Part shown: positions 42,582-50,749 of the stretch, piece by piece | Layout of the letters: every line of letters starts with the position of its first letter | Numbering within the stretch: position 1 is the first letter of the stretch | NCBI RefSeq assembly: GCF_014649375.1 | Contig: NZ_BMSX01000013.1 | Location: forward strand, 1 to 64,000 | Length of the DNA stretch: 64,000 bases | Origin: Streptomyces aurantiogriseus | GTDB lineage: Bacteria > Actinomycetota > Actinomycetes > Streptomycetales > Streptomycetaceae | Reading direction: 5' to 3' | Position numbers and translations under genes: made by a program | Notes under the pieces: model-generated | Database searches by the model: none | The model's input: only the letters and a program-made list of their open reading frames with translations | Told to the model about the DNA's origin: nothing

Positions 42582-43034
42582 ATGGCCACCCCACACAAGA
42601 CCCCTCTCCCCGACGCCCTGACCATGGAAGTCGTCGAGCTGATCGGCGAGGTCGTGGCCCGCTTCTACGAGGACTACGAGGAGGCCGCCGCCGAGCACGC
42701 CCTCACCGGCGCCCAGGCCCGCCTCCTCAGCCTGCTCTCCCTGGAACCGCTGCCGATGCGGAAGCTGGCGAACAAGCTGAAGTGCGAGCCGTCCAACGTG
42801 ACCGGCATCGTGGACCGCCTGGAGTCCCGCGGCCTGGTGGAACGCCGCCCCGACCCGGCCGACCGCCGCGTGAAACTGGCGGCGGCCACGGAGGAGGGCT
42901 GCCGGGTGGCCAAGAGCCTGCGGGAGTCGCTGCGCTTCGCCCGGGAGCCGCTGGCCGGGCTGGCGGAGGAGGAGCGGGTGGTGTTGCGAGGACTGCTGCG
43001 GAGGATGCTGGGGGCGGACGCGGCGGGGCTCTGA
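42582..43034 (+). CDS. MarR-family repressor of the adjacent reductase
   Basis: ATG 42582 gives 150 residues with a winged HTH (PMRKLANKLKCEPSNVTGIVDRLESRGLVERRPDPADRR, written here as the motif span about 54-92). No ribosome site is evident because the operator half-site abuts the start, so the message may be leaderless. It is divergent from the MDR reductase and very likely represses both genes until a ligand binds. Confidence 0.9.
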   Translation: MATPHKTPLPDALTMEVVELIGEVVARFYEDYEEAAAEHALTGAQARLLSLLSLEPLPMRKLANKLKCEPSNVTGIVDRLESRGLVERRPDPADRRVKLAAATEEGCRVAKSLRESLRFAREPLAGLAEEERVVLRGLLRRMLGADAAGL

Positions 43035-43099
43035 CGGCTGGGAGCCACCCGGCAGGCATGCTCATGCCCGGAGACACGGCTCCCGATAGAGTTCCCCCC

Positions 43100-43903
43100 A
43101 TGCACGATCTCGGGGCGGGTTTCAAGTACCTCATGGAGGGCCAGCGGTGGGTGGCCCGGCACGGCAGGCAGTACGGGTTCGGACTGGTGCCGGGGTTGAT
43201 CACGCTCGTGCTCTACGTGGGCGCGCTGGTCGCGCTCGCGGTGTGGGGCGGGGACTTCGTCGCGTGGTCCACGCCGTTCGCCGACGACTGGTCGAGCCCG
43301 TGGGGCGGCCTGTTCCGCGGGTTCCTCACGGTCGTGCTGTTCGCCCTCGGCCTGCTCCTGTCCGTCGTCACCTTCACCGCGGTCACCCTGCTCATCGGGC
43401 AGCCCTTCTACGAGAACCTCTCCGAGAAGGTCGACCGTGACGTCTCGCCCGACGGCACGGCCCCCGAGTCGGGGCTGCCGCTCTGGCGCGAGCTGTGGAT
43501 CTCGGCCCGCGACAGCCTCCGCATCGTGGTCCGCGCCCTGCTGTGGGGCGTGCTGCTGTTCGCCCTCGGGTTCGTCCCGTTCCTCGGGCAGACGGTCGTC
43601 CCGGTGATCGGCTTCTTCGTCACCGGCTTCTTCCTCACCGAGGAACTCACCGCCGTCGCCCTCCAGCGCAGAAACGTCGACCTCCGCACCCGCCTCACCC
43701 TCCTGCGCGCCCGCAAGACCCTGGTCTGGGGCTTCGGAACCCCCCTCGGCCTGGCCTTCCTGGTGCCCTTCGTCGCGGTGTTCCTGATGCCGGGGGCGGT
43801 CGCGGGCGCGACCCTCATGGCGCGGGAGCTGCTGGGGGAGGAGAGCGCGGGGGACGGCGAGCGCGAGGAGGAGGAGCGGGACGCCACTGCGCGGCCCTGG
43901 TGA
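43100..43903 (+). CDS. EI24/CysZ-like membrane protein
   Basis: The 267-residue protein has four to five membrane segments (for example VPGLITLVLYVGALVALAVW and LLWGVLLFALGFVPFLG). It has the EI24-family features of an N-terminal GFKYLMEGQRWVARH and a central IGQPFYENLSEKVDRD loop. The related CysZ of proteobacteria mediates sulfate entry; no sulfur genes are nearby, so transport of sulfate is not claimed. The C-terminus is acidic and soluble. ATG 43100 was chosen; an ATG 14 codons upstream is possible. Confidence 0.78.
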   Translation: MHDLGAGFKYLMEGQRWVARHGRQYGFGLVPGLITLVLYVGALVALAVWGGDFVAWSTPFADDWSSPWGGLFRGFLTVVLFALGLLLSVVTFTAVTLLIGQPFYENLSEKVDRDVSPDGTAPESGLPLWRELWISARDSLRIVVRALLWGVLLFALGFVPFLGQTVVPVIGFFVTGFFLTEELTAVALQRRNVDLRTRLTLLRARKTLVWGFGTPLGLAFLVPFVAVFLMPGAVAGATLMARELLGEESAGDGEREEEERDATARPW

Positions 43904-43912
43904 CCGGAACGG

Positions 43913-45202
43913 TCAGCTCACGGCCTCACCGACCGCCACCGTCACGATCGCCCGCACCTGGGCGATGATGTCCAGCCGGTTCCGCACGAACTCCGGATCG
44001 GTCACCGTCCCCGTCGCCGGATCGGTGTTCCCCGCGCCGAACTGCAGCACCGGCGTGTGGACATGCCCGCCCGGCAGCACGTCGTGCAGGCCGAGCCGGT
44101 CGCGCAGGAGGGTGGCGCGATAGGCGATCTCGTTGGAGAGGTAGTTCCCGCCGCCCCCGGCCCGCGCGGTCGAGCCGGGGGTGGGCCCGTCCGGCCGTAC
44201 GACGGACTCGGTCCCGCCCGCCGGGATCTCGGTCACGCTCGTGTTGTCGTAGACCGGGAAGCGGCCGGTGTCCGCCGCCACGATCTCCTGGTACGGCAGG
44301 GTCGTGGTCGTCCACTGCGGCTGCGTGGCAGGGTCGGCGACCGGGATCGTCTCGGTCCTGCTCGCGTTGTCGTTGTCCGGGAAGCCGCCCCTCCACGCCC
44401 CGTTGGTCCGCTCGACGTCGAAGCGGCCGACGCGTCCCTGGCTCACGGTCGCGAAGAGGTCCACGTGCCTCAGGTAGGGGCGCAGGGTCCGCTCGACCGT
44501 GCCCTCCGCGAAGTCCCGCCAGCGCACCGGGAACACCGCCGTCTCCACGCGGGCCGGGCCCTCCGGGGTCTGGATCACGGTGCCGTCGAGGGCGAGCGCG
44601 GTCGCCCCGGACGGGTTGGAGATGCGGATGTCGCGGTCCAGGGTGAACGGGTCGAAGCCGGTGACCAGGACGCGCTTCAGCCCCTTGTCGGCGTGCGGGA
44701 CGGGGGTTCCCCCGCTCGAGCGAAGCCGAGAGTGGGGGAGGATGTCGGTCTGCCCGCGTGAGGTGCGCTCCAGCACGTCCAGCAGCGCGGTCCGTTGAGC
44801 GTCACTCAGCGTGAACTCCGGTTCCCAGGTGCGCACTTCACGTGTCATGCCCAGCCGCGCCCAGTACAACGGCCGGTCGTCGTCCCGGCTGAGCTCCCCG
44901 CCGGCCGGACCCCGCCCCTGCGCCCGGTCCACGGCCCGCCGCCACAGCGCCGCGCCCTCGCGCGCGGCGACGCGGTGCGCCTGCGCGTAGGAGTCCGCGG
45001 AGGCGAGCAGCCGCGCGAACCGCGGGGCCACCGTGTCGAATCCGGAGGCCGCGAGGATCTCCCGCGGGACCGCCCGGTCGAGCCGCTGCTCCTCGACGGT
45101 GGGTGCGGATGCCGTGCCGGCCGCGGTCGCGGCCGAGGGGGCCGAGAGGCAGGCCGCCAGGGCCATGCCGAGGACGCCGACGCGAACTCGTATGGAATGC
45201 AC
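43913..45202 (-). CDS. Secreted pyroglutamyl-peptidase-like protein with a repeat inserted in frame
   Basis: The 429-residue protein has a signal peptide ending SAATAA (about 28), a helical N-domain of about 140 residues, and a C-terminal domain opening with RVLVTGFDPFTLDRDIRISNPSG, which matches the start of C15 pyroglutamyl peptidases. The family's catalytic Cys/His region is not clear, so activity is uncertain. The linker before the catalytic-like domain contains LPHSRLRSSGGTPVPH, encoded by the 41-bp palindromic repeat at 44700-44740. GTG 45202 follows AAGGA at a slightly long distance. Confidence 0.72.
   Translation of the reverse strand: MHSIRVRVGVLGMALAACLSAPSAATAAGTASAPTVEEQRLDRAVPREILAASGFDTVAPRFARLLASADSYAQAHRVAAREGAALWRRAVDRAQGRGPAGGELSRDDDRPLYWARLGMTREVRTWEPEFTLSDAQRTALLDVLERTSRGQTDILPHSRLRSSGGTPVPHADKGLKRVLVTGFDPFTLDRDIRISNPSGATALALDGTVIQTPEGPARVETAVFPVRWRDFAEGTVERTLRPYLRHVDLFATVSQGRVGRFDVERTNGAWRGGFPDNDNASRTETIPVADPATQPQWTTTTLPYQEIVAADTGRFPVYDNTSVTEIPAGGTESVVRPDGPTPGSTARAGGGGNYLSNEIAYRATLLRDRLGLHDVLPGGHVHTPVLQFGAGNTDPATGTVTDPEFVRNRLDIIAQVRAIVTVAVGEAVS
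44700..44740. repeat. 41-bp palindromic repeat, copy 1 (in frame in a coding region)
   Basis: GGGGGTTCCCCCGCTCGAGC followed by GAAGCCGAGAGTGGGGGAG matches copy 2 (51586-51626) at 39 of 41 positions in the opposite orientation. It encodes the linker of the pyroglutamyl-peptidase-like protein without breaking the frame. Confidence 0.85.
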
Positions 45203-45275
45203 GGGAATTCAGGTCCTTCCGTCGCTGTGGGGCGCGTGGTGCGGGACGGCGGAAGTATCGCGTGACAGGTGTGGT

Positions 45276-46220
45276 CTACGCCATGGGGCGTGGGACCGCA
45301 GATGCGGCCTCCCGGAGGGCGGCGACGAAACCCTCCTCCGCCCGCGTGAGCGCCCGCCCCCGCACGGTCGCCGCGTACACCGCACGCGCCGGCGCGCCGT
45401 CGTCGAGGACCGGCAGCAGGGCGACGTCCGGCCGTACGGCGGTGGCGGCGAGCGCCGGGACCAGGGCCACGCCGAGACCCGCGGCCACGTACCCCTGCTT
45501 GGCCGTCCACTCGCCGACGACATGGGCGACGCGCGGCCGGAAACCCGCGCGCAGGGCCGCGTCGAGCAGGGTGCCCTCGGGACGCGTGCCGCCGGAGATC
45601 CATTCCGCGTCGGCGAGCCGGCCGAGCCGGACGGGACCGGGGTGGCCGGCCAGGGGATGGGCGGCCGGGACGGCGACGTACAGGGACTCGTCGAGGAGGT
45701 GGTGCAGGGTGTACGCCTCCAAGGGGGCGTGCCCCGTCGTCGACACGACCGCCAGGTCGAGGTGGCCGGCCGTCAGCCGCTCCAGCAGGGCCGGTGTGAA
45801 GCCCTCCTCGCGGGTGACGCGGACGCCGGGGCTGCGGGCGTGGAACGCGGCCAGGGCGTGCGGCACCAGCGCCGCGTCGGCCGTGGCGAACGCCCCGAAC
45901 CGCAGCCGCCCGCCGGTTCCCTCCCGCAGTGCGGCCAGCTCCCGCCCGGCGCCCCGCAACGCCTCCACGACGGACTCCGCGTACGGCACCAGCACCCGCC
46001 CGGCCTCCGTCAGCCGCACCCCGCGCGGCAGCCGGTCGAAGAGCGGGGCTCCGCCCAACTCGGCCTCCAGGGAGGAGATCTGACGGGACACCGCGGACTG
46101 GGTCCAGCCCAACGCCCGCGCGGCGACCGTGAACGAGCCGTACCGGGAGACCTCCAGGAACGCCCGCAGCCAGACGGTGGAGAGGTCGGCGTCGGGAGGC
46201 TGTTGATGCGTGTTCGGCAT
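45276..46220 (-). CDS. LysR-family transcriptional regulator
   Basis: From ATG 46220 the protein has 314 residues. The N-terminal winged HTH (VWLRAFLEVSRYGSFTVAAR, then ALGWTQSAVSRQISSLEAELG) and the two-lobed ligand domain (GRLRFGAFATADAALVPHAL, then GYVAAGLGVALVPALA) are typical. An ATG three codons upstream is possible; neither has a clear ribosome site. It is divergent from an HIBADH-type reductase and probably controls it. Confidence 0.9.
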   Translation of the reverse strand: MPNTHQQPPDADLSTVWLRAFLEVSRYGSFTVAARALGWTQSAVSRQISSLEAELGGAPLFDRLPRGVRLTEAGRVLVPYAESVVEALRGAGRELAALREGTGGRLRFGAFATADAALVPHALAAFHARSPGVRVTREEGFTPALLERLTAGHLDLAVVSTTGHAPLEAYTLHHLLDESLYVAVPAAHPLAGHPGPVRLGRLADAEWISGGTRPEGTLLDAALRAGFRPRVAHVVGEWTAKQGYVAAGLGVALVPALAATAVRPDVALLPVLDDGAPARAVYAATVRGRALTRAEEGFVAALREAASAVPRPMA

Positions 46221-46233
46221 GGCAGCCATGCTA

Positions 46234-46247
46234 GACATTCGCTTGTC
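46234..46247. promoter_or_regulatory. Candidate LysR box
   Basis: GACA-N6-TGTC lies between the divergent LysR and dehydrogenase genes, nested in ATGC-N16-GCAT. Its place and form fit a LysR binding site. Confidence 0.45.
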
Positions 46248-46278
46248 GCATCCCTGCGGCGCGCCTAGCGTCGACGCC

Positions 46279-47103
46279 ATGGAGCAACTGGAGAAGATCG
46301 CCTTCCTGGGGCTCGGTCACATGGGTACGCCGATGGCCCGTCGACTGCTGGCTTCCCGGCATCCGTTGACCGTCTGGAACCGCACCCCCGCCAAGGCCGA
46401 GCCCGTGGTCGCCGAGGGCGCCGTGCTCGCCGAGGACCCGGCCGGAGCCGTGCGGGACGCCGACGTGGTCGTGACGATGCTCGCCGGCCCGGACGCCCTC
46501 GACGCGGTCGCGGCGGCCGCCGTACCGGCACTGCGCCCGGGGACGTACTGGATCGAGATGTCGACCGTCGGACCCGACGCCGTGCGCCGGCTCGACGCCC
46601 GCCTGCCCGACGGCGTCACCCTCGTCGACGCGCCCGTCATGGGGAGCACCGACAAGGCCGCGGCCGGAGCCCTGGGCATTCTCGCGGGCGGTGACGGCGT
46701 GGACGGCGTCGCGGACGTCCTCGCTCGCCTCGGCACGGTCACCCGCACCGGCCCGCCCGGTTCGGCGGCCGCGCTCAAGCTCGTTCTCAACGCGGCCGCG
46801 ATCGGTGCGGTCGCCCTCGTCGCGGAGGTGCTCCGCCTCGCCGACGCCCTCGGCCTCGACGACACCACCGCACGCACCGCCCTCGCCCGCGGTGCCCTCG
46901 CCGGTGCCGTGTCCCGCGCCTTCGCCGAGGACGTGCACTTCGGCACCGCGCTCGCCGTCAAGGACCTGGACCTGGCGACCGAGGCCGCCGAACTGCCCGC
47001 CCTGGAAGCCGCGTCGGAGCACTACCGCCGGGCCATCGCCGCGACCCCCGCCCTCGCCCACGCCGACCTGTCCGCCACCGTCACCCACCTGCGTACCGTC
47101 TGA
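46279..47103 (+). CDS. NAD(P)-dependent beta-hydroxyacid dehydrogenase or imine reductase (HIBADH family)
   Basis: The 274-residue protein has the Rossmann motif IAFLGLGHMGTPMARRLL at the N-terminus, the VVVTMLAGPDAL stretch, substrate loop DAPVMGSTDKAAAGAL near 120, and the catalytic Lys in AALKLVLN near 175. Family members oxidise 3-hydroxyacids; some reduce imines. It is followed 11 bases later by a RidA protein, which hydrolyses imines and enamines, so an imine-linked pathway is plausible. A LysR gene is divergent. Confidence 0.88.
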   Translation: MEQLEKIAFLGLGHMGTPMARRLLASRHPLTVWNRTPAKAEPVVAEGAVLAEDPAGAVRDADVVVTMLAGPDALDAVAAAAVPALRPGTYWIEMSTVGPDAVRRLDARLPDGVTLVDAPVMGSTDKAAAGALGILAGGDGVDGVADVLARLGTVTRTGPPGSAAALKLVLNAAAIGAVALVAEVLRLADALGLDDTTARTALARGALAGAVSRAFAEDVHFGTALAVKDLDLATEAAELPALEAASEHYRRAIAATPALAHADLSATVTHLRTV

Positions 47104-47114
47104 GGAGCCACCGC

Positions 47115-47504
47115 ATGCACATCACCCTCGGCAACCCCGCCACCGCCCCCCAGCCCCTCAGCCCCTACTACTCCCAGGTCGCCCGCGTCCAGCACGCCGA
47201 CGGCAGCGCCCTGTTGTTCCTCTCCGGCCAGATCGCCGAGGGCGCCACCCTCGCCGAGCAGACCCAGGGTGTCTTCGAGACCATCGACGCCCTGCTGCGT
47301 GCCCACGGCGCGACCCTGGCCGACGTCATCAACATCCGCACGTACCTGACGGACATCTCGAAGCTCGACGAGTACGGCGCCGTACGCCGGAAGTTCCTCA
47401 CCGGCACCCCGCCCACCAGCATGACCTTCGAGGTGCCCAAGCTGTTCCGGCCGGAGGCGCAGGTGGAGGTCGAGGTGGTGGCCGCGGTGCCCGCCGCCGG
47501 GTGA
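47115..47504 (+). CDS. RidA-family enamine/imine deaminase
   Basis: The 129-residue protein has the RidA/YjgF trimer fold pattern: LFLSGQIAEGATLAEQTQGVFETIDALL and a C-terminal PTSMTFEVPKLFRPEAQVEVEVVA. The canonical Arg of active RidA (RTTV or similar) appears as NIRTYLTDI near residue 75. GAGGAG precedes the ATG at a normal distance. It is cotranscribed with the HIBADH-type enzyme and would clear reactive enamine or imine intermediates. Confidence 0.85.
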   Translation: MHITLGNPATAPQPLSPYYSQVARVQHADGSALLFLSGQIAEGATLAEQTQGVFETIDALLRAHGATLADVINIRTYLTDISKLDEYGAVRRKFLTGTPPTSMTFEVPKLFRPEAQVEVEVVAAVPAAG

Positions 47505-47512
47505 CGCGACCG

Positions 47513-48106
47513 TCAGTCCGGGTCCTCGCGGTCCGGGTCCTCGCGGTGCGGGTCCTCGCCCAGCAGCCGCAGGAAGTCCCGGAACGCGCCGGGCATGTCC
47601 ACCGACTGCGGGTCCAGCAGCCACTGGTACTGCAGCCCGTCCATCACCGCCACCAGCAGGGGAGCGGTCCGCTCCGGCGTGAGGCCGTTCGGCAGCCGCT
47701 CCCCGTACTCGGTGCGCAGCACCGCCGCCATGCTCGCCCGCACCTGCGTGTACCGCTCGGTGAAGTACTGCCGCGCCGGATGCCCCTCGGTGACGCTCTC
47801 GCCGAGCAGCGCGGAGAAGGTCTGGATTATCCCGGGCCGCATCGCGTTGTACTCGACCAGCGAGGCGAGCAGGTCGACCCGCCACCGGGTGTCCGGCACC
47901 GCGTCCCACTGGTCCCGCTCCTCCAGCACGGCGACCAGCAGCGCGTCCTTCGTCGGGAAGTAGTGCAGCAGCCCCTGCTGGGTCAGCCCGACCCGCTCGG
48001 CCACCGCGGCCAGGCTCGCCCCACGGTAGCCGCGCTCGGCGATCACCTCCAGAGCCGCCCGCACGATCTCGGCGCGCCGCTCCTCGCTCCTGACCCTGGC
48101 ATTCAT
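47513..48106 (-). CDS. TetR-family repressor next to the beta-glucosidase
   Basis: From ATG 48106 the protein has 197 residues. The HTH (RGASLAAVAERVGLTQQGLLHYFPTK, about 28-53) is clear; the C-terminal domain with QYFTERYTQVRASMAAVL and the DPQSVDM stretch is like those of regulators of sugar genes. The C-terminus ends in an acidic repeat (EDPHREDPDREDPD) encoded by a 15-bp tandem repeat at 47521-47559. It is divergent from a GH3 beta-glucosidase and likely represses it. Confidence 0.85.
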   Translation of the reverse strand: MNARVRSEERRAEIVRAALEVIAERGYRGASLAAVAERVGLTQQGLLHYFPTKDALLVAVLEERDQWDAVPDTRWRVDLLASLVEYNAMRPGIIQTFSALLGESVTEGHPARQYFTERYTQVRASMAAVLRTEYGERLPNGLTPERTAPLLVAVMDGLQYQWLLDPQSVDMPGAFRDFLRLLGEDPHREDPDREDPD

Positions 48107-48158
48107 GGCGCCACGGTACGACATCGCCGGACCGTGAATATAACGGCGAGATAACGAA

Positions 48159-48175
48159 ACCTACCGGTCTACAGG
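48159..48175. promoter_or_regulatory. Weak operator candidate between tetR and the GH3 gene
   Basis: ACCT (48159-48162) and AGGT (48172-48175) flank ACCGGTCTAC in the region between the divergent genes. Only the ends are symmetric, so the site is tentative. Confidence 0.3.
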
Positions 48176-48231
48176 TAACCGATGCACGATGGAGGCACTG
48201 CACCGCACGGACTCAACGAGGAGGCACCGCG

Positions 48232-50664
48232 ATGGCGGAGAACGAGGCGGTCGTCGAGGCGGCGCTCGGCAAGCTCGACCTGGACGCCAAGACCCGGCTC
48301 CTGGCCGGCCAGGACATGTGGTCCCTGCCCGCTCTGCCCGAGATCGGCCTCGCGTCCCTCGTGATGTCCGACGGTCCGATCGGCGTCCGGGGTGTGCGCT
48401 GGACCGCCGACGACCCGTCCGTCGCCCTGCCCTCCCCGACCGCCCTCGCCGCCACCTGGGACCCCGACCTCGCCCGCCGCGCCGGCGTGCTGCTCGCCCA
48501 GGAGGCCCGCCGCAAGGGCGTGCACGTCCTGCTCGCCCCCACGGTCAACCTCCACCGCTCCCCGCTCGGCGGCCGCCACTTCGAGGCCTACAGCGAGGAC
48601 CCGTACCTGACCGGCCGCATCGGCACCGGATACGTACGGGGAGTCCAGTCCGGCGGAGTCGGCACGACCGTCAAGCACTTCGTCGCCAACGACGCCGAGA
48701 CCGACCGCTTCACCGTGAACAACGTGGTCGGCGAACGCGCCCTGCGCGAGCTGTACCTCGCCCCCTTCGAGGCCATGGTCGACGGCGCCCGCCCCTGGGG
48801 CGTCATGACCGCCTACAACACGGTCAACGGCACGACGATGACCGAGCACCACCACCTCGTGAACGAGGTCCTGCGGGGCGAGTGGGGCTTCGACGGCTTC
48901 AACGTCTCCGACTGGATGGCCGCCCGCGACACCGTCGGCGCCCTCAGGGGCGGCCTCGACGTCGCCATGCCCGGCCCGCGGACCGTCTACGGCGAGTCCC
49001 TCGCCCAGGCCGTACGCGCCGGCCGGCTCGACGAGTCCGAGGTCGACGACGCCGTACGCCGCGTCCTGCGCCTGGCCGCCCGCGTCGGCGCCCTCGCGGA
49101 CGCCGAACCCGCCGTCAGGCAGCCGCCCGCCCCCGTCGACGGCGAGGCCCTGGCCCGCGAACTGGCCCGCCGCTCCTTCGTCCTCGTCCGGAACGAGAAC
49201 AACGCCCTGCCCCTGAAGGCCGGAACGGTCGCCCTCATCGGCGCCGCCGCCCGCGACGCCCGCGTCCTCGGCGGCGGATCCGCCACCGTCTTCCCGGCCC
49301 GCGTCGTCTCCCCGCTCGACGGCCTCACCGCCGCCCTCCCCGAGGGCACCCTCACCTACGCCGTCGGCGCCGACCCCACCACCGAACTCGCCGTCGCCGA
49401 CAAGGGGTTCACCCTGCGCGCCGTCTGCCGTGACGCGGACGGCACCGTGCTCGGCACCGGTTCGGCACCCAACGGCCAGATCCAGTGGATGGGCTCGGAC
49501 CTCCCCGAGGGCGTCACCCACGAACGCCTCCACACCATCGAGCTGACCGGCACCTTCACCCCGCGCGTCACCGGAACGCACTCCTTCGGCGTCAAGGGCG
49601 CCGGCGCCTTCACCCTCACCGTCGCCGGCACGACGTACTACGACGACGTCCAGCTCCCCGCCGACGTCAGCGACCCCTTCGAGGCGTTCTTCGGCGCCCC
49701 GGTGCCCCGTGCCGAGGCCGACCTGACCGCCGGCGAACCCGTCGACGTCTCCCTCACCCACGCCCTCCGGCTCCCCGAGGACATCCCGCTGAAGGTCGTC
49801 GCCTTCGCCCTCGCCCACCAGGAGCCGCAGCGCGACCCGGACGAACTGATCGCGGAGGCGGTCGAGGCCGCCCGCGCCGCCGACACGGCCGTGGTCGTCG
49901 TCGCCACCACCGACCGCGTCGAGTCCGAGGGCTTCGACCGCGAGGACCTCCACCTCCCCGGCCGCCAGGACGACCTCGTCCGCGCCGTCGCCGCCGCCAA
50001 CCCCCACACCGTCGTGGTCGTCAACTCCGGCTCCCCGGTGGAACTGCCGTGGCGCGAGGACGTCGCCGCCGTACTGCTGAGCTGGTTCCCCGGCCAGGAG
50101 GGCGGCGCCGCCCTCGCGGACGTTCTCACCGGCGCCCATGAGCCCGGCGGCCGCCTGCCCACCACCTGGGGCTCCCTCACCGACGCCCCGGTCACCCGGG
50201 TCGCCCCCGCCGACGGTGAACTTCCGTACACCGAGGGCGTCTTCATCGGCTACCGCGCCTGGGAGAAGGAAGGCCGCACCCCGGCCTACCCCTTCGGCCA
50301 CGGCCTCGGCTACACCGACTGGACGTACGAGTCGGTCGAGGTGGCGGGTACGACGGTGAAGATCCGCCTCCGCAACTGCGGAGAGCGGACCGGCCGCGAG
50401 GTCGTCCAGGTCTACCTCGCGCCCACCGACACGGACACGGACACGGACACCGGCATCGAGCGCCCGGCGCGCTGGCTGGCCGGCTTCGCGAGCGTCGAGG
50501 CCGGGCCGGGGGAGAGTACCGAGGCCGTCGTCGACCTCCCGACCCGCGCCTTCGAGGTCTGGGACGAGGCCGCCCACCGATGGTTCTTTGTGAAGGGTTC
50601 GTACGAAATCCAGGTGGGTAGGTCGATCACGGATCGCAGGATCACCGCGACGGCTAACGTCTGA
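48232..50664 (+). CDS. GH3 beta-glucosidase with internal PA14 domain
   Basis: ATG 48232 lies behind GAGGAGG. The 810-residue protein has the GH3 barrel with nucleophile Asp227 in GFNVSDWMAA and the KHFVANDAETDR substrate motif. A second alpha/beta domain is interrupted at about 390-520 by a PA14-like insert (GSDLPEGVTHERLHTIELTG, then GVKGAGAFTLTVAGTTYYDD). A fibronectin-III-like end (GREVVQVYLAP) follows. There is no signal peptide, so it acts in the cytoplasm on imported glycosides. A short DTDTDTDT run stands in the C-terminal domain. It is divergent from a TetR and precedes a convergent mutarotase. Confidence 0.92.
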   Translation: MAENEAVVEAALGKLDLDAKTRLLAGQDMWSLPALPEIGLASLVMSDGPIGVRGVRWTADDPSVALPSPTALAATWDPDLARRAGVLLAQEARRKGVHVLLAPTVNLHRSPLGGRHFEAYSEDPYLTGRIGTGYVRGVQSGGVGTTVKHFVANDAETDRFTVNNVVGERALRELYLAPFEAMVDGARPWGVMTAYNTVNGTTMTEHHHLVNEVLRGEWGFDGFNVSDWMAARDTVGALRGGLDVAMPGPRTVYGESLAQAVRAGRLDESEVDDAVRRVLRLAARVGALADAEPAVRQPPAPVDGEALARELARRSFVLVRNENNALPLKAGTVALIGAAARDARVLGGGSATVFPARVVSPLDGLTAALPEGTLTYAVGADPTTELAVADKGFTLRAVCRDADGTVLGTGSAPNGQIQWMGSDLPEGVTHERLHTIELTGTFTPRVTGTHSFGVKGAGAFTLTVAGTTYYDDVQLPADVSDPFEAFFGAPVPRAEADLTAGEPVDVSLTHALRLPEDIPLKVVAFALAHQEPQRDPDELIAEAVEAARAADTAVVVVATTDRVESEGFDREDLHLPGRQDDLVRAVAAANPHTVVVVNSGSPVELPWREDVAAVLLSWFPGQEGGAALADVLTGAHEPGGRLPTTWGSLTDAPVTRVAPADGELPYTEGVFIGYRAWEKEGRTPAYPFGHGLGYTDWTYESVEVAGTTVKIRLRNCGERTGREVVQVYLAPTDTDTDTDTGIERPARWLAGFASVEAGPGESTEAVVDLPTRAFEVWDEAAHRWFFVKGSYEIQVGRSITDRRITATANV

Positions 50665-50688
50665 CGCGGGACTCCTCACCCCACGGAC

Positions 50689-50724
50689 AGCCCCGGTCCG
50701 GGACCTGACCCCTGGACCGGGGCT
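50689..50724. terminator. Bidirectional terminator
   Basis: Perfect 11-bp arms (50689-50699 and 50714-50724) enclose a 14-base loop between the convergent GH3 and mutarotase genes. Confidence 0.75.
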
Positions 50725-50749
50725 CACGTCTGCGCGGCAGCTCCTGCCT

